A stretch of 64,000 nt of DNA from an uncultured Bacteroidales bacterium (GCA_937926515.1 CALAZZ010000024.1:3489-67488); one strand, 5' to 3'. Positions 7,268 to 16,148 are shown, counted from the first letter of the stretch. Notes: generated from the letters alone by a model not told the origin. Translations and numbers: made by a program.

Positions 7268-8302
7268 ATGAAAAGTTTATCTAAATTATCCATGCTTTTA
7301 ACCATCATCATGATGATAGGCATGGCACTTGCATCATGTACAAAGGAAGGTCCGGCCGGATTACCCGGTAAAGATGGCGTAGACGGTGAAGATGGTATCG
7401 ATGGCGTTGACGGCACAGCCAAGTGTGCTGCCTGTCATGACGATAGCCAGGTCAATTTTGCCATTACCAGGCATTGGGAAATGTCGCAACACGCCATGGG
7501 CAATACTTACCTACGTAATTCTGCTAACTGCGCTGGTTGCCATACAAGTCAGGGATACAGGGAAATTATCCTCACCGGAGCCGATAATACAGAAGGAACA
7601 ATTTCCAATCCAAACCCACCAAACTGTTACACCTGCCACAACATACACCAGGACTATACCGTGGATGACTGGGCATTGAGCAATGTTGCCCCTGTTACAT
7701 TACGTACAACAGGTGATGTGATTGACCTTGGAAAAGGGAACCTGTGTGCTACCTGCCACCAGCCCCGTAACCCCGGTCCCATGCCAGAAGTTGGTGGACC
7801 AGATGTTACTGTGGGTAATTTCCGCTGGGGACCACACTATGGTGCACAAGCTGTAATTGCTGCCGGTAAAGGTGCTTATGAAGTAGGTGACGGATATACC
7901 AATTCAGTCCACGTAAATATGATAGGCAACAGTTGCGTGACATGCCACCTGGTTGAAAACAGTGGTGAAAATGCCGGTGGACACATGATGAACCTCAGCT
8001 ATGGCGAAGGTAATGTGCTGACAACAGCCTGTGCTTCATGCCATACCAGTTCTGAAACTTTACAAGCACTTATGACCAATGTTAAGAACGAATTGGATGA
8101 CTTGTTGGGACAGCTTAATACCAAACTGAAGGAATTAGGTGTTATGGATGATGCCAACTATATTGTACCGGGTACATGGCCGGCTGATTATGCAGGCGCA
8201 TATGTAAATCATAACCTGGTGAAATATGACCATAGTAACGGAGTACACAATTTCCCATACGCCAAAAAACTTTTAGAAAATTCAATCGCCGCATTACCTT
8301 AA
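7268..8302 (+). CDS. hexahaem c-type cytochrome lipoprotein with collagen-like spacer
   Basis: The N-terminus is a lipoprotein signal with lipobox LASC (lipidated C24). It is followed by seven Gly-X-Y triplets (residues 28-48: GPA, GLP, GKD, GVD, GED, GID, GVD) and then the haem domain. Six CXXCH motifs are visible: CAACH (C53), CAGCH, CYTCH, CATCH, CVTCH and CASCH. The protein is therefore a membrane-tethered periplasmic or cell-surface electron carrier held off the lipid by a flexible acidic stalk. There is no CXXCK haem or other sign of a NrfA-type catalytic site. It is the first gene of the run 7268-10107, behind the FNR-type site. The C-terminus (about 250-344) has no haem sites and is unassigned. 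Confidence 0.88.
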   Translation: MKSLSKLSMLLTIIMMIGMALASCTKEGPAGLPGKDGVDGEDGIDGVDGTAKCAACHDDSQVNFAITRHWEMSQHAMGNTYLRNSANCAGCHTSQGYREIILTGADNTEGTISNPNPPNCYTCHNIHQDYTVDDWALSNVAPVTLRTTGDVIDLGKGNLCATCHQPRNPGPMPEVGGPDVTVGNFRWGPHYGAQAVIAAGKGAYEVGDGYTNSVHVNMIGNSCVTCHLVENSGENAGGHMMNLSYGEGNVLTTACASCHTSSETLQALMTNVKNELDDLLGQLNTKLKELGVMDDANYIVPGTWPADYAGAYVNHNLVKYDHSNGVHNFPYAKKLLENSIAALP

Positions 8303-8402
8303 TCTAATGCCGGAAACACATTTGCAACAGGCTTCTTCATTTATCCCAAAGAGGCCTGTTGCAGTTTTAAAACAAGAAACCGCAAATTAAATACGCAAAC
8401 GA

Positions 8403-8771
8403 ATGAAAACAAGGCATATAATTGCAGTTATAACTCTGATCATGGCTTTCATTGTGTCGTCATGCCAATATGAGTTTATCGAAATCGACCTACCTCCAAT
8501 TGATCCGGATGTACCGATCAGCTTTTCCGAAGAAATAGTTCCCATATTTAACAACAAATGTTTATCCTGCCACGGAGGAAACATTGCACCAGATCTTTCG
8601 GCAGGCGCGGCATATAACTCAATCGTTCCAAGCTTGGTAAACCTGGATGTTCCTGAAGACAGCAAAATCTATACACATCCAGCCCCGACTTCATCACATG
8701 CTGCAAGGTATAGCGATACAGAGGCATTTCTTATCCTCACCTGGATTGAACAAGGCGCACAGAATAATTAA
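8403..8771 (+). CDS. monohaem cytochrome c-like lipoprotein
   Basis: The 122-residue product starts with a lipoprotein signal ending VSSC (lipidated C21) and has one haem motif, NNKCLSCHGG. The pattern ISFSEEIVPIFNNKCLSCHGG, split across its two halves, is that of the planctomycete-type and Bacteroidota short cytochrome c domain, and the C-terminal FLILTWIEQGAQNN is the usual closing helix of that domain. It probably shuttles electrons at the periplasmic face of a membrane. It follows the hexahaem gene after 100 nt and precedes the DUF5777 barrel by 18 nt, in one operon. Confidence 0.85.
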   Translation: MKTRHIIAVITLIMAFIVSSCQYEFIEIDLPPIDPDVPISFSEEIVPIFNNKCLSCHGGNIAPDLSAGAAYNSIVPSLVNLDVPEDSKIYTHPAPTSSHAARYSDTEAFLILTWIEQGAQNN

Positions 8772-8789
8772 ACTCTAAAAGCAATAAAG

Positions 8790-9656
8790 ATGAAAAAGAT
8801 CATTACGCTCAGCAGTATATTAATCCTCTTTAGCCTGGTAATTCAAGCCCAGGAAGAGCAGCCCAAAGATCGCCCGGTAAGGGCTCCCTTTGAAAGTGGC
8901 ATACTTATTGATAACCAAACCACAGTAATCCCAGCTGTAAAAACTTTGGAATACAATATTCAACATAAATTCAGCCCAATGAACAATGGCATATCAGACT
9001 TGTTCGGCATCTACTCCCCAGGAGCCAACATGAGGATGTCATTTTCTTATGTACCTCTTACCAATCTTCAAATTGGATATGGATTAAGTTTGGATAAAAT
9101 GTACAGCGACTTTTCAGCTAAGTATACCATATTGGAACAAACGCGCAGAAACACCATTCCGGTTGCAGTAGCAGTGTATGCAAATATGGCAATTGACGGG
9201 AGAAATGAAGAAGATTTCGGAAAAAATTACACTTTTGGAAACAGGTTTGCCTATTTCACTCAATTGATAGTGGGTCGTAAAATCAACGACTGGCTATCCA
9301 TTCAGGCCAATGCCAGCTTTACTCATTTCAATTCAACCAGGGAAGGCATCGATCACGATAAGATCGCAGTTGGATTCAATGGAAGAGCTAATTTTTCACC
9401 ACAGTCCTCCATTTTGTTTCAATACGATATTCCTCTCGAAATTCAAGGCATTGCTGAACACCGTGAATTTACCAATCCTGCCAAACCTAATCTTGGTGTA
9501 GGTTGGGAAATTCGCACCAGCACACACGTATTCCATATTTATGTTTCATCAGCAAAAGGCATGATACCTCAAGAAAACGCCCTCTACAATCAATATGACT
9601 GGACAGATGGTGATATGATGTTCGGCTTTTCGATGATCAGGCTGTGGAACTTTTAA
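8790..9656 (+). CDS. DUF5777-like outer-membrane beta-barrel protein
   Basis: The 288-residue protein has a cleavable signal peptide (KKIITLSSILILFSLVIQAQ). What follows is beta-rich with alternating hydrophobic and aromatic residues and a closing aromatic strand (MMFGFSMIRLWNF), as expected of an outer-membrane barrel. FESGILIDNQTTVIPAVKTL and SDLFGIYSPGANMRM resemble the DUF5777 family of Bacteroidota, which is often found beside c-type cytochromes. Its position between two cytochrome genes (18 nt and 34 nt spacing) suggests a porin-like partner for electron or substrate passage across the outer membrane; that role is inference. Confidence 0.75.
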   Translation: MKKIITLSSILILFSLVIQAQEEQPKDRPVRAPFESGILIDNQTTVIPAVKTLEYNIQHKFSPMNNGISDLFGIYSPGANMRMSFSYVPLTNLQIGYGLSLDKMYSDFSAKYTILEQTRRNTIPVAVAVYANMAIDGRNEEDFGKNYTFGNRFAYFTQLIVGRKINDWLSIQANASFTHFNSTREGIDHDKIAVGFNGRANFSPQSSILFQYDIPLEIQGIAEHREFTNPAKPNLGVGWEIRTSTHVFHIYVSSAKGMIPQENALYNQYDWTDGDMMFGFSMIRLWNF

Positions 9657-9690
9657 AAAATTATTGTTTAACTAAATACCCTCTAAAGCG

Positions 9691-10107
9691 ATGAAAAAAA
9701 GATTTTTTTATTTAATAGCAGTTGTCTTTGGCACATTTGCACTGCTTGCATTTGTGACGCCACAAGACCAAAAAATAGGAGAACCATGGGACATTCCCAC
9801 GGAATACAAAGAGATGGTAAACCCACATAAAGGTGATGATTCTCTGGATAGATTGGGAAGGTCAGCTTATAACAGGCACTGCCGCTCTTGCCATGGAAAT
9901 GCAGGCCTGGGTGACGGACCTCGTGCCAGAAATCTGGAAACATTCCCAGGTGATTTCTCATCAGCCGAATTCCAGGCATACACCGATGGCGAAATTTATT
10001 ATATGTCTATAATTGGCCGTGATGAAATGCCCAATTACGAAAGTAATATTCCGGATGAGGAAGAAAGATGGGCCATCGTAAATTATATCCGTACAATGGC
10101 CAAGTAG
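9691..10107 (+). CDS. monohaem cytochrome c (first of a tandem pair)
   Basis: The 138-residue class I-like cytochrome c has an N-terminal membrane anchor or uncleaved signal (FFYLIAVVFGTFALLAFV), one haem motif CRSCH in NRHCRSCHGNAGLGDGP, and a likely axial methionine in GRDEMPNYE. The closing helix is EERWAIVNYIRTMAK. It is soluble in the periplasm or tethered to the inner membrane and probably carries electrons between the quinol-oxidising module and other cytochromes. It ends the first transcription unit: a strong hairpin terminator follows at 10146-10193. It is closely related to the next gene, at 10413. Confidence 0.9.
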   Translation: MKKRFFYLIAVVFGTFALLAFVTPQDQKIGEPWDIPTEYKEMVNPHKGDDSLDRLGRSAYNRHCRSCHGNAGLGDGPRARNLETFPGDFSSAEFQAYTDGEIYYMSIIGRDEMPNYESNIPDEEERWAIVNYIRTMAK

Positions 10108-10412
10108 GCGTACATCCAATCTAGCCATGTGCTGAATCTCAAAATAAAAAGTTCACATCTGAATGCATGATTGCAAACAATGTGAACTTTTTTAATAATT
10201 AAAATTCGGAAGAGGGAGTGTTTTGAATTCTGTTCTTATCAAATCTTTTATGCATTGATTTTTTACTTCTAAAGTCTTTATGATTGATTTATGAGTTACT
10301 TTATTATGCAGAACTGATTTATTTGATAAAAAGATTAACTTTGAATGCCATAACATAATATGCTTACATTTTCATATTATATAACTTTTTAATAACCAAA
10401 ACAATAGATATT
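10108..10412. other. 305-nt spacer between the tandem cytochrome genes
   Basis: It contains the terminator at 10146-10193 and then AT-rich sequence with a possible -7 element TAACTTTG at 10336-10343, about 70 nt before the next ATG. No TTG lies at the proper -33 distance, so the promoter is tentative. No gene is visible. Confidence 0.45.
10146..10193 (+). terminator. rho-independent terminator after the first cytochrome operon
   Basis: AAAAAGTTCACAT (10146-10158) is perfectly complementary to ATGTGAACTTTTT (10180-10192), and the T-run extends to 10193. A 13-bp stem with A-run and T-run makes a strong, possibly bidirectional terminator. Confidence 0.8.
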
Positions 10413-10829
10413 ATGAAAGCAAAGATTCTATTCACTGCAACAGTAGCAATAGCAGCTTTTACCTTTTTAGCTTTTTCCAATCCTCAGGATAAACCAAAAG
10501 GTGAGCCATGGGACATTCCTGCTGAGTACAAATCAATGGAGAATCCCTACAAGGATGATGCTTCACTTGACCGTTTAGGCCGATCAGCATACAGCAAACA
10601 CTGTCGTTCATGCCATGGAAATTCCGGACTCGGAGATGGACCTCGTGCCCGCAGCCTTGATACTTATCCAGGCGATTTCTCTTCTGCTGAATTTCAGTCC
10701 CATACCGATGGTGAATTGTATTATATGTCAATCATAGGACGAGATGAAATGCCTAACTTTGAAGGCAATATTCCGGATATGGAAGAACGGTGGGCCATTA
10801 TCAATTATTTAAGAACGCTTGCAAAATAA
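10413..10829 (+). CDS. monohaem cytochrome c (second of a tandem pair)
   Basis: It has the same length (138 residues) and layout as the gene at 9691: hydrophobic N-terminus, GEPWDIPAEYK, haem motif CRSCH in SKHCRSCHGNSGLGDGP, GRDEMPNFE with the probable axial Met, and the closing helix EERWAIINYLRTLAK. The two proteins are near-identical through the haem domain and differ mostly in the signal and anchor, so they arose by duplication. A terminator and a separate spacer lie between them, so this copy heads the second unit, which includes the seven-haem cytochrome and the b-type cytochrome, and the two can be expressed independently. Confidence 0.9.
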   Translation: MKAKILFTATVAIAAFTFLAFSNPQDKPKGEPWDIPAEYKSMENPYKDDASLDRLGRSAYSKHCRSCHGNSGLGDGPRARSLDTYPGDFSSAEFQSHTDGELYYMSIIGRDEMPNFEGNIPDMEERWAIINYLRTLAK

Positions 10830-10919
10830 TATCTCTTTTAAGTTTTTGATTTCATTTATCAGGTTCAAATACAGTCTGAAATGGAGTGTCATTTGCCTGA
10901 AATAACCCATAATTCGCAT

Positions 10920-11879
10920 ATGAAGATTTATATTGGTGGATTAATGGTCATCACACTGACCTTGTTTTTTAATTTTCCTATTCATAGTCAGGAAGTTGTG
11001 ATTATGGATAACGAACCTGCATATTTTGAAGACAACAAACATTGTTTTCAATGTCATGGCCAAAGGTTTTACACTTATGAAAATGAATTTACAGGAAGAA
11101 TTGAGCGTAAGGCAATGAATCCAAACTTGATTTATGATGCAGACGAATTCTATTCGGGCGTTCACAGGCATTTCAGTTGTACAGATTGTCATTCACCTGA
11201 TTATGAAATTTACCCTCATGATACCGAACTCAGGTTTGAAGAAATGTTTTCGTGCCTTGATTGCCATGGAGGAGATCCTACCTGGAAGCGCTATAATTTT
11301 GAATTGATTGATGATGAGTTTCATAAAAGTATCCATTCGCCTGATCATATTGAAGCTTTCAATTGCTGGAGTTGTCATGATCCCCACTCATACCGTTTGA
11401 AAACAAGAAGCAACTTTTCAACCCGCGAAATCGTGACATATCATAATAATACTTGTAAAACCTGTCATGATAATCCGGATCGTTTTCAGCTCATTTCAGA
11501 AGAATTGAAACCTTCACTTGAGCAAATACATGACTTTCTTCCCAATTTCAATCTGCATTTTAATGCAGTGCGCTGCATTGAATGCCATACTGAGCCCGAA
11601 GAAACCATGTGGGTGGCACATAATATCCTCCCAAAGGAAATGGCTGTGCGAAACTGTGTTGAATGTCATTCGACCAATTCAAGATTGATGTCCTCTCTAT
11701 ATAAATATCAAAGCCTTGAAAACAGACGCGAACGTGGCTTTTTCAATGCTATTATTTTAAACGATGCCTATGTGATCGGGGCCAATCGAAACCATTTTCT
11801 TAATGTGGCCAGTCTCGTGATACTGGGATTGGTTTTGCTTGCAATGATCGGACACATTATTTTACGAATAATTAAATAA
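10920..11879 (+). CDS. heptahaem c-type cytochrome with C-terminal membrane anchor
   Basis: Starting at ATG 10920, the protein begins with a clean signal peptide (KIYIGGLMVITLTLFF); a further in-frame ATG at 10899 and a start at 10881 would only add residues ahead of it. Seven haem sites follow: CFQCH, CTDCH, CLDCH, CWSCH, CKTCH, CIECH and CVECH. Many extra histidines (for example GVHRHF, SIHSPDH, QIHDF, NLHF) suit bis-His ligation. The last 25 residues form a single transmembrane helix (VASLVILGLVLLAMIGHIIL). The b561-type gene begins 4 nt later, so the two probably form a quinol dehydrogenase-type complex with the haem domain in the periplasm. Confidence 0.88.
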   Translation: MKIYIGGLMVITLTLFFNFPIHSQEVVIMDNEPAYFEDNKHCFQCHGQRFYTYENEFTGRIERKAMNPNLIYDADEFYSGVHRHFSCTDCHSPDYEIYPHDTELRFEEMFSCLDCHGGDPTWKRYNFELIDDEFHKSIHSPDHIEAFNCWSCHDPHSYRLKTRSNFSTREIVTYHNNTCKTCHDNPDRFQLISEELKPSLEQIHDFLPNFNLHFNAVRCIECHTEPEETMWVAHNILPKEMAVRNCVECHSTNSRLMSSLYKYQSLENRRERGFFNAIILNDAYVIGANRNHFLNVASLVILGLVLLAMIGHIILRIIK

Positions 11880-11883
11880 AGCT

Positions 11884-12504
11884 ATGGCTGAAGAAAAAAT
11901 ATATCTCTATCCCGTGTGGCTCAGGATATGGCATGGCATAAATGCACTCCTAATCATATTTTTAATTGCAACCGGAATAAGTATGCAATATGCCAACCCG
12001 GAATATCCATTTATCCGCTTCGATCTGGCAGTTAGCATTCATAATATTTGCGGGGTTTTACTGGCGATTAACTATGTGATCTTTCTGCCATCAAACCTTG
12101 CAACCAGCAACCGGCGCTATTATGTTGACGGATTAAAGAATATTGGGCCCCGCATGATGCGGATGATGCGTTATTATCTTACTGAACAGCCCAAAAAGAA
12201 ACCGTCACCCTTTCCGGTTACCAAGGAGAACAAATTCAATCCCTTGCAGGCCATGACCTATTCAATTGTGATGGTGATATTTTTGCCCCTGGTAATCACC
12301 ACAGGATTGGCCTTATTATTTCCGGAAACCATCGCCAAGGAGGTATTTGGGTATAGCGGCTTATTTTTAACCGCATTGTTGCACTCAGCCATTGGATTTT
12401 TGATATCAATATTCCTGATTGTGCATATATATGTTTGCACAACTGGTAAAAAGATCACTGATAATTTCAAAGGAATTATCACAGGTTACCATACCAATCA
12501 TTAA
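11884..12504 (+). CDS. cytochrome b561 / Ni-Fe hydrogenase-type b cytochrome
   Basis: The 206-residue integral membrane protein has four or five helices. Histidines placed for two b-haems are seen in WLRIWHGINA, AVSIHNICG, LLHSAIG and LIVHIYVCTTG. This is the cytochrome b/b6-like N-terminal family that links the quinone pool to periplasmic redox partners (as in hydrogenase, formate dehydrogenase and thiosulfate reductase). Its partner here is most likely the heptahaem cytochrome encoded 4 nt upstream. A charged cytoplasmic loop (residues about 90-122) is longer than in the plain family. Confidence 0.85.
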   Translation: MAEEKIYLYPVWLRIWHGINALLIIFLIATGISMQYANPEYPFIRFDLAVSIHNICGVLLAINYVIFLPSNLATSNRRYYVDGLKNIGPRMMRMMRYYLTEQPKKKPSPFPVTKENKFNPLQAMTYSIVMVIFLPLVITTGLALLFPETIAKEVFGYSGLFLTALLHSAIGFLISIFLIVHIYVCTTGKKITDNFKGIITGYHTNH

Positions 12505-12650
12505 TGATGGGTTTGGGTGTGTGCTAATGCCGGATTCATTCCGGTGAAGTTTTGAGTATCGTGTTGAGGTGATGGTATGGTTTTACTTATAAAACTTCAT
12601 GCAATTCATTGCATTTATATATATCCACGTTGAACCAAAACACAGAACTC

Positions 12651-14150
12651 ATGAAATTACCCAAACATTATTTTAGCTGGCCCGTATTTATAGGTGCTTC
12701 CATAGCGGTGATGTCATTCATTATGATAGTCATCCTTTTTCTTATCTCACTGTTGTTTGGAGATAAGGATAACTATTCCGGTTTATTTACTTTTATCATC
12801 CTGCCTGCCATCATGTTTCTTGGCCTGGGCATTGCTCTTATTGGCATCATTTTCAATATTAGGAGAGCAAAAAAAACGGATATTATAGAAGATTTTAAAC
12901 TGCCCATCATAGATTTTAACAATACACGACAGAGGTTTATCATGTTCATGGTAGCCATTGGGCTTACAGTGTTTGTTGTGCTTTCTGCTGTTGGCAGTTA
13001 CCAGGCATTTCATTATACCGAATCAAACGAGTTTTGCGGTACCATGTGCCACTCAGTGATGGAGCCCGAATGGGAAGCTTATCATATGTCATCGCATGCA
13101 CGTGTAAAATGCGTTGAATGTCACGTAGGCTCAGGCGCAGGATGGTATATCCGATCAAAGCTTTCAGGATTATACCAGGTTTATTCAGTAATGGTTGAAG
13201 CTTACGATAGGCCCATCCCTACTCCCTTACACAATTTACGTCCTGCACAGGAAACATGCGAAAAATGCCATTGGCCCGATAAGTTTTACGACAGAAAATA
13301 TGTATTCCACCGCAGGTACCTTACTGATGAAGACAACACAGAATGGGATATTGGGCTGCTTATGAAAACCGGACCAGAGTACCGGGCACTTGGCCTGACA
13401 GAGGGAATTCACTGGCACATCAATAAGGACGTTAAAATAGAATACGCTTCAAGAACACCACAACGCGATGATATCGTGTGGGTAAAATACACCAATGAAT
13501 TGACAGGTGAGGTTTCGGAATTTCTGGACGAAAATAATCCGATTGACGAAGATGAACTTGCAGCGCTTGAAATCCGTACTATGGACTGCCTTGATTGCCA
13601 CAACAGGCCATCACATGACTATAAATCACCAATCAGGTTTTTTGATGAAGCCATGACAGCAGGAAAAATCCCACATGAACTGCCAGATATCAAAATGGCG
13701 GCCATGACCATACTATCAAATGATTTTCCATCGCGGGACAGTGCATTCAGTTATATAGAATATGAGCTCTACGATTATTATGATATGATGTTCCCTGAAA
13801 TACTCGAAGACAGCCCAGAACTGGTTGAAATGGCTATTGAAGCATTGCAGCAAGGTTTTTCAAAGAATGTTTTTCCAAGTATGAAGGTCAATTGGAAGGC
13901 TTATCCAAACTTCATGGGCCACATCGAAAACGAAGGTTGCTACAGATGCCATAACGATTCATTCAAAAACAAATACGAGCGCGTCATTTCACGTGATTGT
14001 AATCTATGCCACCTTATCAAGGAACAAGGAAGACCCGGGGCCATGAATTTTGCCACCGGGAAAGGCTATTTGGAATTTGAACATCCCATAGACATTGGCG
14101 AAGATTGGAAAACAAGATTTTGTTCAGATTGCCATAGCAATCTTTATTAG
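12651..14150 (+). CDS. NapC/NirT-like multihaem cytochrome with three N-terminal membrane helices
   Basis: The ATG at 12651 gives 499 residues; an in-frame TTG at 12609 is less likely. Helices lie at about 11-36, 44-70 and 95-117. The third leads into FCGTMCHSVM (C129), a CX3CH haem site like the first haem of many NapC/NrfH-type quinol dehydrogenases, and CVECH, CEKCH, CLDCH, CYRCH, CNLCH and CSDCH follow: seven haems in all. The family accepts electrons from menaquinol and passes them to periplasmic reductases or conduits. The long acidic segment between the fourth and fifth haems (about residues 340-430) is unusual for NapC. It is the last gene of the locus, and the next gene is convergent. 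Confidence 0.85.
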   Translation: MKLPKHYFSWPVFIGASIAVMSFIMIVILFLISLLFGDKDNYSGLFTFIILPAIMFLGLGIALIGIIFNIRRAKKTDIIEDFKLPIIDFNNTRQRFIMFMVAIGLTVFVVLSAVGSYQAFHYTESNEFCGTMCHSVMEPEWEAYHMSSHARVKCVECHVGSGAGWYIRSKLSGLYQVYSVMVEAYDRPIPTPLHNLRPAQETCEKCHWPDKFYDRKYVFHRRYLTDEDNTEWDIGLLMKTGPEYRALGLTEGIHWHINKDVKIEYASRTPQRDDIVWVKYTNELTGEVSEFLDENNPIDEDELAALEIRTMDCLDCHNRPSHDYKSPIRFFDEAMTAGKIPHELPDIKMAAMTILSNDFPSRDSAFSYIEYELYDYYDMMFPEILEDSPELVEMAIEALQQGFSKNVFPSMKVNWKAYPNFMGHIENEGCYRCHNDSFKNKYERVISRDCNLCHLIKEQGRPGAMNFATGKGYLEFEHPIDIGEDWKTRFCSDCHSNLY

Positions 14151-14181
14151 GGTTCAAGCTTGCCAAAAAATGAAAAGTGAT

Positions 14182-14808
14182 TCACTTAATCAGGCCTAAA
14201 CCTTCCTTGCTTGAAGCGTCATCGGGTCTGATAAGTAAGGCTTTATTAAAAAGTGATTGCGCCTCTGCTTGTTTTCCCATGCGTAGGTTCGTCCAGGCAA
14301 ACATATGAACGGCATCATAGTCGAAAGGATATAAATTGGCTATCCGCTCGAAGTACTTGTGCGCAGCCTGGTAATCCTCCCTGTAGTAAAAGATGCTTCC
14401 CATGCGGTAATTGGTTAAATAGTGATTGGGGTCGATTTTGAGGATTTCGTTATAACGAGATACGACATGATCCCAATTGCCGACTGCAGAAGCAGGAAGC
14501 GCAAAACCCAAGCGGGCTTCAATACTGTAAGGCATAAGTTGAATGGCTTTATTGTAATAGGCAATTGACTCATTGAAAGAACCGTGCATATAGGTTAACC
14601 AGCCAAGCCTTAAGTTAATTGCATAAGTGTCTTCATTGTAGATCTTACGCAAAGCTTCAATGGCTTTGGTATAGTCGCCTGAAGTTTCGGCGGAATAGCT
14701 GGCCGAAAACGCTTCCTGAAGTTGCTTTTCGTTCTGAGCCAATAACATTTTTGAAGCTAAGAATATCAGTATGATCAGTAAACCAATCCGATGTTTTATA
14801 AGTTCCAT
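14182..14808 (-). CDS. secreted TPR protein
   Basis: The 208 residues comprise a signal peptide (LLIILIFLASKMLLAQ) and about five tandem TPR units from residue 30 to the end, for example DYTKAIEALRKIY, NESIAYYNKAIQL and DYQAAHKYFERIANLY. It is predicted periplasmic. The gene overlaps the end of the TPR-barrel gene by 13 nt and is the last of the seven-gene operon 21894 to 14182. It has no enzymatic domain and probably acts as a scaffold or assembly partner for the TPR-barrel protein. Confidence 0.82.
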   Translation of the reverse strand: MELIKHRIGLLIILIFLASKMLLAQNEKQLQEAFSASYSAETSGDYTKAIEALRKIYNEDTYAINLRLGWLTYMHGSFNESIAYYNKAIQLMPYSIEARLGFALPASAVGNWDHVVSRYNEILKIDPNHYLTNYRMGSIFYYREDYQAAHKYFERIANLYPFDYDAVHMFAWTNLRMGKQAEAQSLFNKALLIRPDDASSKEGLGLIK

Positions 14809-16148
14809 ATCAGACCTCCTTTCAAGTGTATGTTTTTGTAATTATAGCTATTTACTGTATAATTTGCTAAATCATTAAATGTGATATACGGACTTTTCAG
14901 TTCCAGCAAATTGAAGTCAAATTGGAGATTAAGGTTTGAATTAACAACCAAAATCATTGATGCCATGGCATTATAAATTACCCTTCCATAAGTATTGTAC
15001 ATCAAACCGGCATTTTCATCAGCTGCGTTTTCCATCTTTCCAAAATGAATGCCCACCTGAAGCCATAGAAATCGATTGGCTTTAAAACCAATGAGTTGCT
15101 TGTAGTGAATCCTGACTTGATTCTCTTCAAATAACGTATAAAAGCGTGAATAAGTATAGAAATTAAGATTATGAAATGGATAAATGGCTGCTATGACAGA
15201 TGTTTGCCATTGTTCCTTCCCGTTGAGGTTTGAACGACTCAATGACAAACCAATATCTGAGGCGGGCAAGGTTCGGACAAATTTAAGACCGGCCACGTAA
15301 TTCTGGGTGGAATTTGAAACAATTGAACTCCGATACATATTGCTGATGGTATCAAACCAAACTGTCTTAGGTTCACTGTGTAAGATTAATAAATCCAACT
15401 CAGGTAACACATACAATCCATGCTTAATCCGAATTGGTAATACGGCTGATACCTGATGTTGAATCAAGTTATATTTGTGACTTAAAGAACCAAGTTCACC
15501 AAGGGAAAAAAGTTGGTAATTGTTGAGTTGTAATTTTGAATAATTCAACCCCAGCCGGTAACCCTTACCTGGTGCAACTACGACTCCAAGACTTCCATAA
15601 GTAAAATCACCAGGCCGGTTTATCTCGCCATATATATTCTCATTCCCATCCAGATCAAGTTGTTTGCTTGCCTCATTACTTCCTGAAAATGAAAGCCCAG
15701 CATACAGCCGGATCCATTGAATAAGGGCCGGGTCCTCATCGAATCGCTTTTCAAGCCAAGCTGCTTCCATCTGCATACCACCCCACTCATAGGACTGCCT
15801 TAGTAAATTGCGGGCAAACTGATCACTGGAATTAAATTCCAAGGCCTTTTCAAGGTGAACCGCTGCTTTACGGTATTGCCCCAGCGAAAAACAGGCAATA
15901 CCCATTCTCATTTGAAGATAAAAGTAATCAAAGCCCAACTCAATTGACCTATTGGATAATTCTATTAAGTTTTCCCAGTCACCCTTTTCATAAGCTGCAA
16001 GCGAAAGACTGTCAATGTAATTAAAATTTATCTCGTGCTGTGCTTTCGAACTTGAAGTGACCACAAGCACCAAAACGAGCAATACAGAAATCATTCTGGA
16101 CATGCAGAACCAACCACACACAACTTTCATCTGTTTCATATCACTCAT
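14796..16148 (-). CDS. TPR plus outer-membrane beta-barrel protein
   Basis: The first ATG (16148) overlaps the upstream stop codon in an ATGA arrangement, which supports it as the start. A signal peptide is seen at MISVLLVLVLVVTSSSKA. Residues about 45-120 hold two or three TPR units (GDWENLIELSNRSIELG, GQYRKAAVHLEKALEF). From about 130 the sequence is amphipathic beta-strand with aromatic girdles through the last strand (NIHLKGGLIWNL), so it is a probable outer-membrane barrel with a periplasmic TPR. The layout recalls export machines such as PgaA or BcsC, in which TPRs feed an outer-membrane pore. Here it would serve the product of the operon (inference). Confidence 0.72.
   Translation of the reverse strand: MSDMKQMKVVCGWFCMSRMISVLLVLVLVVTSSSKAQHEINFNYIDSLSLAAYEKGDWENLIELSNRSIELGFDYFYLQMRMGIACFSLGQYRKAAVHLEKALEFNSSDQFARNLLRQSYEWGGMQMEAAWLEKRFDEDPALIQWIRLYAGLSFSGSNEASKQLDLDGNENIYGEINRPGDFTYGSLGVVVAPGKGYRLGLNYSKLQLNNYQLFSLGELGSLSHKYNLIQHQVSAVLPIRIKHGLYVLPELDLLILHSEPKTVWFDTISNMYRSSIVSNSTQNYVAGLKFVRTLPASDIGLSLSRSNLNGKEQWQTSVIAAIYPFHNLNFYTYSRFYTLFEENQVRIHYKQLIGFKANRFLWLQVGIHFGKMENAADENAGLMYNTYGRVIYNAMASMILVVNSNLNLQFDFNLLELKSPYITFNDLANYTVNSYNYKNIHLKGGLIWNL

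Noticed and set aside
12651..14150. Ammonia-forming nitrite reductase or octahaem reductase in the cytochrome locus
   Set aside because: No CXXCK haem-binding site or NrfA-type catalytic region is present in any of the cytochromes.
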